Source of the DNA: Adiantum capillus-veneris
Lineage: Eukaryota > Streptophyta > Polypodiopsida > Polypodiales > Pteridaceae
Length of the DNA: 64,000 bases
Assembly (NCBI GenBank): GCA_014529385.2
Contig: CM043959.1
Coordinates: 93,816,529 to 93,880,528, forward strand
Reading direction: 5' to 3'
Under the pieces are notes generated by a model. The model saw only the letters and a program-made list of their open reading frames with translations. It had not been told where the DNA came from and did no database searches. Position numbers and translations under genes: made by a program. Below, one piece after another: positions 56,900 to 64,000 of this stretch. Each line of letters starts with the position of its first letter. Positions within the stretch are counted from its first letter, which is position 1.

Positions 56900-58475
56900 A
56901 GCTACCTCACCCTACCAAAATCACCCAAACACTATGGCTATCCCTACCATTTCACTGTAAATAGGCGTGTGTGAGTTAGGGGGCTTTTCCCATATCTTCT
57001 TAAAAAACCCTCAGCTAGCTAGTCACTGGGCTAGGTGAGCCAAAAAAAATAAAAAAAATAAAAAAATAAAAGTATATTATGGCCTCTTTGTGTGTAAATA
57101 TTTCATTGTATATATGGCCTAAATATAGGGATTTTTTATAATTATTTTGGTATTTTATTTAAATATTTCTACTTAGGTGTGTGTTTTATTAAACCTATGT
57201 ACACCTTCTTTCATCCTCTTACACCATAATTATATTTTTTGCCAATATGTACATACTCTAACCTCATATTTTTCCTTTATACAAATCACTCCCACATTTT
57301 CACCCTCACCCTCGTGAAAACAAAAAATTGATTTCTACTCATTGGTTACTTTTATTATATTATTTACTTGCATACCTTTTCCTCTTTCACCCAAAATAAT
57401 TCAAGGAGGGACCATATCATATGATTCCAATATCTTTCCATATCCATAACTCCTCCATATTTTTATTATTATTTTTACTCATTATTCTAACACCATGTGC
57501 TCATTGAGCTAAAGTCCATGAATAGTCCATACACTAGTCCCACCATGTATATATTTCTTATTTCACCAATAATCCTCCTCCATGCATGGGTCAAGGGCAA
57601 CTTGAATGCTTTGTATTATAATATGACAAAGGAGGGGCTCACTCTTGGATGCATTGTACAAATTCAACAAAGGAGGGGGCCACTAAAAGACTTTTGCAGG
57701 CATAAAAAACAGGCTTTTTGGTGAGAATTTTGGCACCTATCTCCACTCCGAATTTGGAGCGGTGGTCAAAAGAGAAAATGTAGCCCACACTTTGAATAAT
57801 CACCTCAAATTTTTTCATGAATTTTGGAGCTACCAGCGGTGAGATATGATTTTTTGAGTGGATCCCAATCTGCCCACTTTTCTCACAAGTAGCCCTTAGT
57901 CTTCTCTCACCCTTCCACACACCTACTCACTCTTACACATCCCTCCCTCTCCTTCCCTCACTCAAACCTGCAATTTCCATGGCTTCTCCCACCCTCTTCA
58001 CCATTACCCTTCTCTCTCATCCCTATAGTTCTTTTATGAACCTCTACATACATACACCCTCTCCATGTCTCTCTCTATTGCTTCTATGTTACAATTTCAT
58101 TTACCTCTCCTAAAAATATCTAAAATTCAGCATCTTAACCATGATAACTTTTGCAAATTGAGGATTTTTCATCAACAAATCCTCTTTTCATCGTGGTGGT
58201 CAACCGTAGCGGCGGCGTAAAGAAGTGAAGAAGAAGAAGAAGACCAGCGGTCATTTTTTCCACAATCTACACAAGGGTGAGTTCAAGCTTCTTCAAAGCT
58301 TCACCATCTCAATGATTCTCTTTTAATTCACCCCTCTTCCTTCATCAAATCAACTCACTCTACCCATTGTAAATGTAACATTAACCTTCTAGTGATTACT
58401 AACGACTAACATACTAACACAAAATAGCATTGACCTAACCATAAAAGACACCTCATCTCAAGACATGTATAGTAA

Positions 58476-58516
<41 letters not shown>

Positions 58517-58680
58517 CTTCCTTAAAACTTACTTTCACCTTATCTACCATCAATAATGCTCTCTTTTGAGCCCACACCCATGACTCAAGCAGACAAAGAA
58601 GGCCCGCAATGTTTTGATATTCAAAAAAATCATAATCCTGATTTGTTAGCTTGTAAATTAGGATTTTCAATAATCTTAAT
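56900..58680. other. AT-rich intergenic or LTR-like sequence
   Basis: No gene is seen. A CT run lies at about 58478-58513. The stretch before the TATA box at 58695 may be the U3 part of an LTR. Confidence 0.4.
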
Positions 58681-59240
58681 GAGGGGTCTCCAACCTATAA
58701 ATAGGCCCCTCTCCTTCTTGTAAAACAACCTCCAACATCTCACATAGCACCCCAACACTCTATGCATGAGGAGAGACTTAGGTGTAGCAACCACTTGTGA
58801 GCTTCACTCTTGGTGTGAGAGAAGCTTTCAAGCTACACATTGCAAGTGAGAGAGCGTGAGTTCCACAAATCTCAAAACCACTATTGTATATGCTCTTTCA
58901 TCATCAATAAATTGAGGTTTGGTGCATCAAAGGCGTGATTCGACGTTCAAATCTTCGGCCTTCCATTTGTGCAATACGGTTTGGTGAATTCAAGGTGACT
59001 TGTGTATTTGAGTTTTTATCGGTTGATCTTGATTTTAGAAAGTGTTTTAGTGTGTTTTCCATTGCTAGTTTTGTGTCCATTGTAAGAGGGTATTGTGGTG
59101 AGAGGTCTCCCACACCCTAAGACAGTGTGTGTGTGTTTTGGCAATGTTTAGCAATCACTAAGCATTGAGTGAGTTTTATACAAGTTCTACGATAGCATCA
59201 TAACGAACCATCTCCATTTGCAAGTCACAAATAAGGTATT
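58681..59240 (+). promoter_or_regulatory. LTR-like promoter with TATA box and polyadenylation signal
   Basis: CCTATAAATAGG (58694-58705) is a strong TATA box, set in a larger inverted repeat (GAGGGG at 58681 and CCCCTC at 58706). CAATAAAT (AATAAA at 58906-58911) lies 210 bp downstream. A TATA box and polyA signal this close together are characteristic of an LTR's U3-R region. The ends and partner LTR were not found. Confidence 0.45.
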
Positions 59241-59677
59241 ACGCAAGATCCTTTTCTCTCTCTCTTCCCTTTTCTCTAGCTCTCTCTGGTCCAGTTTGTG
59301 TGCGTCTTGGTGTGAGGTTGTTTGTGTGTGTTGTGTGGTGCATCTTCTTCGTTGTGCCAAAATATCTCTTGCGTCCTAGTTCGCATACCATAACTAGGTG
59401 GTGCCCCTATCTTGTTTGGGTTTGGCTGTGGGTTTGTTGTTGTGTTGTGCTTGTGGTTGCCCCAGCCCCAATTGAGCAGCACGGGAGCCTTGAGGGGTGT
59501 TTAGAGGTCGCCTCTCTTGTTGCCCGCCCCGGACCGCCTCAGCAGCTACAAAAAAAAGAAAAAGAAAATAAAGACCATGAGTGTATACATAAGTTAAGAA
59601 GTCAAAACAAATCAATGGAACAAGGGATGCACACTTACAGTGATTGTAGTCATCCTGCACCTTGACTCAAGATATCT
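59241..59677. other. No recognised gene
   Basis: A GT-rich stretch near 59290-59340 lies between the LTR-like promoter and the Ulp1-like remnant. Nothing further is supported. Confidence 0.4.
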
Positions 59678-60246
59678 TCATGTATTGGCAAGCACCCTCC
59701 ATCCACAAGATGTTGGGTCTGTTTGTAAAGGTACTTTTTGATTGTAGTACTTGAAAGCTTCTATATTGTAATCCTTATTTGTGGTACTCAGGTGACCAAC
59801 AATAAGTTTGGCAACACTGCAAGAAGACATCAGTCAAAAGGCTACTAATAGAAAACAAGGTCCATCAAGCATAGATCATATTCAGACTTACAATTTGCTT
59901 CTCCCATGGATACTTGACAATGAATTCATAAATATAACATCTTTCTCTAAAATATTGAAGATAATAAGACTCCAGTTACCTCTACAAGAAAATAATAATT
60001 AGCTAGGAATACCACAAAATATAAAAAATTGTTAGGAGTTAAGACTTACCCTTCAACATAGGGGTATATTATGTAATTGTAGGTCAGCATGTCATATTCT
60101 TCAAAAAAACTTGAAAGGCTGCCCTGATTGTTGAATAGGCACTATGTCACTAGAGGATCAAGTATGGATATTTGCATAGCTATAGCCTCTGGAAGATCCC
60201 TCATCAGACACCCAAAGTGAAAGAAAATACATCCCCCAATGAGGCC
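59678..60246 (-). pseudogene. Ulp1/C48 SUMO-protease-like domain in spliced exons
   Basis: Three minus-strand exons fit together: 60246-60050, 59981-59892 and 59816-59678. The two joins are in phase, with donors GTAAGT and acceptors CTTGTAG and CTTGCAG. The joined frame gives FFEEYDMLTYNYIIYPYVEG, GNWSLIIFNILEKDVIFMNS and KVPLQTDPTSCGWRVLAN. This is the order of the Ulp1/SENP cysteine protease core: HW, D-S-L, then Q...CG. Gln and Cys (59705-59707) remain, but the His (HW) is Asn and the Asp (DSL) is Asn, and exon 1 has one TAG. Upstream, DEVYCDIFPQDKTMLVNRNI (about 60300-60400) ends at CAG/GTATGTG and may be an earlier exon. Confidence 0.6.
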
Positions 60247-60623
60247 CTTGTAGGCACATATGCACTAATAATTAGCAAAGGGGAAACACATACCTGAGAA
60301 AGATAAAGAGCACAATATCACCAACCTCAATGTTGCGGTTTACAAGCATAGTTTTGTCTTGAGGGAATATGTCACAATACACCTCATCATCCCCATACAT
60401 GGAAACATCCCATTTGGCCTATACCTTTTTCATAAAGGAGAGGGTTGGATGCTTCTAAATTTTTTGCTTGCTATGTAAGGATAGCATCTTCTAATATCAT
60501 GTCTTGCTCCCTCTCAACCTCCTTGCCTGCTTTGATATCCTTGGCCTTTCTTGTGTCATACTAACGTGTAACATATTCAATGACAACCCTTGACTTCTTC
60601 TACTTCCTAGCAGGGGGAATGTT
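60247..60623 (-). pseudogene. Linker between histone-like and Ulp1-like parts
   Basis: The frame of the histone-like part continues with stops through KKSRVVIEYVT, KAGKEVEREQDMILEDAIL and NLEASNPLLYEKG. Another frame then gives WDVSMYGDDEVYCDIFPQDK and NIEVGDIVLFIFL up to a donor-like site at 60295. It is charged and protein-like, with no recognised domain. Confidence 0.4.
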
Positions 60624-61102
60624 TTAAGGTAGATAGGCCCTAAGGTCCTCACTAGGAATTGTCTCCACAACCTTATCAACCTTGTACCTTAGCCTTGACA
60701 CAAGCACAAAATCTTTTCTCATCAGTGTGACCATGCGAGAAAATGTAGCTACAATGTAGCTATCATTCATAAAGTCTATTAAGAAATCCTTAGTAGCCTC
60801 CTAAAGGCACATCAAGGCTTGAGATTGCCACCTTACTGAAACAAAAGTTTTTCTTTCATGAAGGGTAGCCTAGAAATAAGAAGACAAGTAGATTTCTGTG
60901 CTTTCCTTATCTCCCTTAGAGATTTCACTTGATAATTCATTCTCTTTCTAGCAGTAGGACTCTGACGAGGTTGTGTAGCTGGCTTCTCCTTCTCTTACTT
61001 CCCCGAGTATGGCTTGATTGATTCATGTTGGTTGTCATCATCTTTCTTTGAATCCTTTGAAACTTGTTAAACTTTTCTTGTAGTTTGATTTGTCCTTGCC
61101 AT
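60624..61102 (-). pseudogene. CENH3-like histone H3 with C-terminal extension
   Basis: ATG at 61102 opens MARTNQTTRK, close to the histone H3 N-terminus. After two in-frame stops and a basic tail, ARKRMNYQVKSLREIRKAQK and STCLLISRLPFMKE match the H3 alpha-N/alpha-1 region. An acceptor-like TTTTGTTTCAG (60846-60836) precedes RWQSQALMCL, a TAG where H3 has Gln of LQEA, then EATKDFLIDFMNDS and VTLMRKDFVLVSRLR. VTLMRKDF is the CENH3 version; canonical H3 has VTIMPKDI. Loop-1 residues are missing. The frame runs on past the normal C-terminus (KVDKVVETIPSEDLRAYLP) to a stop at 60624 and beyond toward the Ulp1-like exons. It is clearly inactivated. Confidence 0.7.
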
Positions 61103-61145
61103 CATCTGATAGTCAAGAATAAAAAAGGAGCAAGCCAAAAAATAT

Positions 61146-61640
61146 GCCTGAACAAAGCGATAGGAGGTGCTTGCAGCTTAAAAAACCATGTGCTATTCCG
61201 TCATGCAGGAAGATGGGAAGAAATTGTCACACTCTATAAGATTGCCTGAACAGTGCGGTAGGAGGTGCTTGCAACTTTTCAAACCATGCGCTATCGCTCA
61301 TGAAAGAAGATGGGAAGAAATCATCACATTTTATGAGATTTCCCAAACAAAGCAGTAGAAGGCACTTCCAACCTTCATGACTACTCTGTACTGCACCATT
61401 CAGGAAGATAAGAACAAATAGTCTTAAACCTTGTAGGATTGCGTGAACAAAGCAATAGGAGATGCTTCCAATGTTCACAACCATGCAATGTCGTGCCGTG
61501 GAGAATAATGATAATAAGTACACATGCCCAAACAAAGCGATAGAATGTCCTTTCACTATTTAAGACCACACACTATCGCGATGTGGAGGATGACTTACAA
61601 ACATAATGGGACGAAGAGATTGTGAAAAGGCTCTATAGAA
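61146..61640. repeat. About 98-bp tandem array with hairpin-forming arms
   Basis: Five diverged units begin near 61146, 61244, 61341, 61441 and 61526 with (G/C)C(C/G)(T/A)GAACAAAGCGATAGGAGGTGCTT-like sequence. Several contain GCGATAG and a later CTATCGC or similar (for example GCGCTATCGCTCATG near 61290). The array ends 44 bp upstream of the histone-like ATG, in its promoter or 5'UTR position. Confidence 0.8.
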
Positions 61641-62374
61641 TGAAGCGATGCGAACAAGTTGAGGGTATCTTAGGAAGACTTAATCACGCCGTGTGGGGAG
61701 ATTGGGATAAGAAAAAATGACACGACAGGATGATTTGAGAGGGGTGAAAAATGAGCAAATGACATGGGACATTTTATACTCCCGATTGTTCATACAGTTG
61801 ACCGTTATAACTATGCCATGTGGCATATGTGCATGCATGACACGTGTCATCAACGATCATTGTTGCGTGCCATCTATTAAGGCATTTTCTATTTTCTCTC
61901 CCTTCTCATACGCTATGATATCCCCCTACGATGCAATTAAACATAGTCCACTGACTTTTCTAGCCCCTTCTTAACACTTTATCACTTGTTCCGCATGACG
62001 TGAGTAGACTGTGTTGAGAGATTTGGGTCATACTATGATCACATTGTTAAGGCTTAAACTTTGAGATCTTCCATCCTTCCTGCCCATCAAATTATCAACT
62101 CCCCCAACCCCTTTAGAGAACTCTCATCCCCTCAACTTTTGCATTTGTCCCCATTAACACCATACCTCCCTATCGTATACATTCTCTAACAAATCCACCT
62201 CCTCTCCACATCGATCGAGCAATTCCCTCCTATCCCATCCATAACTCTTGCACAACACGATAAGCTATAGTTTTGGAGTCTTCCTAAAGCCAGTATTGCA
62301 TTGTCTTGCTTTGAAGGGTTCACTGATGTGTGGTATCTCAAGCTACCTCTTGCTACCATCCTTTTTAACCAAAG
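61641..62374. other. No recognised gene
   Basis: This is mixed sequence between the tandem array and the plus-strand frame at 62375. It may hold a promoter shared by the divergent coding remnants; no motif supports this. Confidence 0.35.
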
Positions 62375-62764
62375 ATGAGTCTTATTCCTGAAGGTCATGA
62401 AGAGATTTTAGAGGAGAGCCCAAGTGAGAAGCTCTTGGTTGCTATCATGGATGGTGGTGACATGGAAGTGTACTCAAAGGCATATGAAATAATCAATCCT
62501 TTGTTTGATCTTGCAATTATGCTAGAAAAATTGAAGGACATTCTATTAGAGGAAGTCAAAGAGTTTGAAGAGACAATTGAGGGTAAGTTTTTGGTATTGG
62601 ATGGCAAGACCTATTGTCATCTAGCTGAATTTACTACCAATTCAATTGAGAAATGCAAAGTAACAACGAGATTAGGAATATTTTCCAAGAAGACTTCTTT
62701 TGTCTGCCCATCGACCATTTCTTGTCCTATCCATTCAAAGCCTTGCAACCTTGTTCCAAAATAA
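62375..62764 (+). CDS. Hypothetical acidic protein, 129 codons
   Basis: This is an open plus-strand frame with protein-like composition: MSLIPEGHEEILEESPSEKL, YEIINPLFDLAIMLEKLKDI, LLEEVKEFEETIEGKFLVLD and TSFVCPSTISCP. It is acidic and largely helical in appearance, without signal peptide or membrane span. Coding-like sequence continues downstream in other frames, so this may be the first part of a broken gene. No family is recognised. Confidence 0.35.
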   Translation: MSLIPEGHEEILEESPSEKLLVAIMDGGDMEVYSKAYEIINPLFDLAIMLEKLKDILLEEVKEFEETIEGKFLVLDGKTYCHLAEFTTNSIEKCKVTTRLGIFSKKTSFVCPSTISCPIHSKPCNLVPK

Positions 62765-62799
62765 TTTGCCTTTATTTTCTTTTTTTCCCTTAAAGTTGA

Positions 62800-63470
62800 T
62801 ATGCAAGGCAAAGGTGATGAAGTAAAAGATACAAACAAAGAGGGAATAAATACAAATGTTTCCATAGTCCTCCATCTTGAAAAAAGTGAAGTTCTAGAGG
62901 AGTAGGAAATTAATATTGTAGATGAGGAGCAAGAGAGTTAAAATTTTTGTTGCTCAATTTAGAGCTACTACTGTCATTGATGAGCCCAAAGAGGAGGTAG
63001 AGTTATCTAAGGCCTCCCTTACTATTCCAAGAGTTCCTACTCTTATATCAATAGAAAAGAGTATATCCCTCTACCATATTCAATGTCTGCATAAATCAAG
63101 GAGGACTACTATATTGCAACCATTTTTGAAGTTTTTGAAGTGGCCAAATACTTCATTGATATAGAAGCAAAGTCAAAAAAGAAGTTTTTGTAACTTGATC
63201 TACCGACATCCGATAACTTATTTCTTCCTATTCCTGATGCACTTCCTCTATGCATGAAAAGAGTGGAAGAAGAGAAACCTTCTCTTGAAGATAAGGATTT
63301 TGAGAAGAAGCTTGTTGAGCTTGGTATCCAATCTTTTGGTAGAGACTTTAAGTTAAAGGAAGCTGAAAAGGACATTGACAAAAGAGAGATGACTGGATCA
63401 TGCAATCCCCTTCATGAAAAAGTCATTACCGAGGATGACTTGCAAAAGGTAGATTCAATTTCATCTTGAT
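62800..63470 (+). pseudogene. Coding-like continuation, charged, broken
   Basis: Frames here give VDMQGKGDEVKDTNKEGINT, then VAKYFIDIEAKSKKKFL, a stop, PTSDNLFLPIPDALPLCMKR and EEKPSLEDKDFEKKLVELGI to KVITEDDLQKVDSISS with a stop at 63467-63469. The charged, lysine/glutamate-rich character matches the frame at 62375, suggesting one decayed gene with stops and frameshifts. Function unknown. Confidence 0.35.
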
Positions 63471-64000
63471 CTCCCTTCCTATAATCTTCCTTTTTTTTCA
63501 AGTTTGTTTCGATTAATCATTACTTACTTTTTTTGCAAATTGAACTCCTTGACAAGGACAATTTTCTTGGGAGAGCTAACGGCTTGAGAGGGAAAGCAAC
63601 AGAGGGCACTTCCAGAAGGGATCCCTCCTCTCTCATGCAATATATACCTACATTGGATAGTGCCACCTTTGTGCTTTTCACATGCAGTATTCTAAAGATC
63701 TTGAGTTGCCAATCTTTTCCCTAAAGATATTGTCATGATTTTTGGGTTACACTCCCCTTAAAATAAATGAAAAAAAGATCATGCTACTTAAAAGAGTTGT
63801 AGCACTTAGAATATTTAGGTATGCTGCAGGATTCAATGCGTCAAGAGAGAGATATTTTCTTTGCTACTCTAGTTATGCAGCAACAACTGAGGAGACAAAC
63901 GTCAACCTTGTTGGGGGCTATAGAAGAAGAAAGTTTTTGAGATATAGGCGTGACATGCCTAGTGATACCAAAAGAATAAAAAACTGAAGTAAAATTGACA
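63471..64000. other. No supported gene
   Basis: Short open frames only; nothing is recognised up to the window edge. Confidence 0.4.

Noticed and set aside
61146-61640. Possible CRISPR-like array of direct repeats
   Set aside because: Units are contiguous, diverged and without unique spacers, and the DNA is plant nuclear.

Overview
The window is nuclear DNA from a land plant with a large, retrotransposon-filled genome. The evidence is spliceosomal genes with GT-AG introns, a plant-specific small LRR protein gene, a plant cysteine-rich secreted-peptide gene of the DUF7866 type, a plant-type CENH3-like histone sequence, Ty3/gypsy elements primed by initiator-Met tRNA, and abundant CT/GA and CA microsatellites. 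The species cannot be read from the sequence; a fern, lycophyte or other large-genome vascular plant would fit.

1-20.3 kb is an array of broken copies of one Ty3/gypsy family, called family A here. Its LTR is about 2 kb (TGTCATAAAAT...TTCCATTACA), its primer site is TGGTATCAAAGCATTTGG and its polypurine tract is AAGAGAGAGGTAA. Most modules lie on the minus strand as gag-leader-PBS-LTR, with several inverted joins. The three reverse transcriptase copies share the same internal deletions that remove the catalytic core, and only one integrase tail survives. One LTR carries a 3.2-kb nested element with a CCAGC target duplication.

20.3-33 kb holds older debris: a decayed Ty3/gypsy RNase H-integrase fragment split by a 507-bp foldback MITE full of heat-shock-element-like arrays, a LINE tail, tandem repeats, one probably intact gene (26609-27004, minus, secreted cysteine-rich protein), a family of short CG-rich hairpins, unrecognised coding-like fragments and a SINE-like sequence.

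33.3-38.2 kb is the clearest host gene: a seven-coding-exon gene for a 213-residue secreted LRR protein of the OsLRR1/At5g21090 type.

39-53 kb returns to retroelements: a decayed protease-RT fragment, a 5.2-kb minus-strand LTR element containing a truncated family A LTR, a gag-protease relative of family A with an RS-rich gag, a tandem array built around a 22-bp palindrome, and a second type of gag-protease region.

53-64 kb contains microsatellites, LTR-like promoter sequence and broken coding stretches. The most unusual is on the minus strand at 59.7-61.1 kb. A sequence with the histone H3 N-terminus and the CENH3-type core runs on past the histone C-terminus and is followed, on the same strand, by spliced exons of a Ulp1/C48 SUMO-protease-like fold. 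A 98-bp tandem array ends 44 bp before its start codon. Stops and lost catalytic residues show that this copy is not functional, but the arrangement is one I do not recognise.
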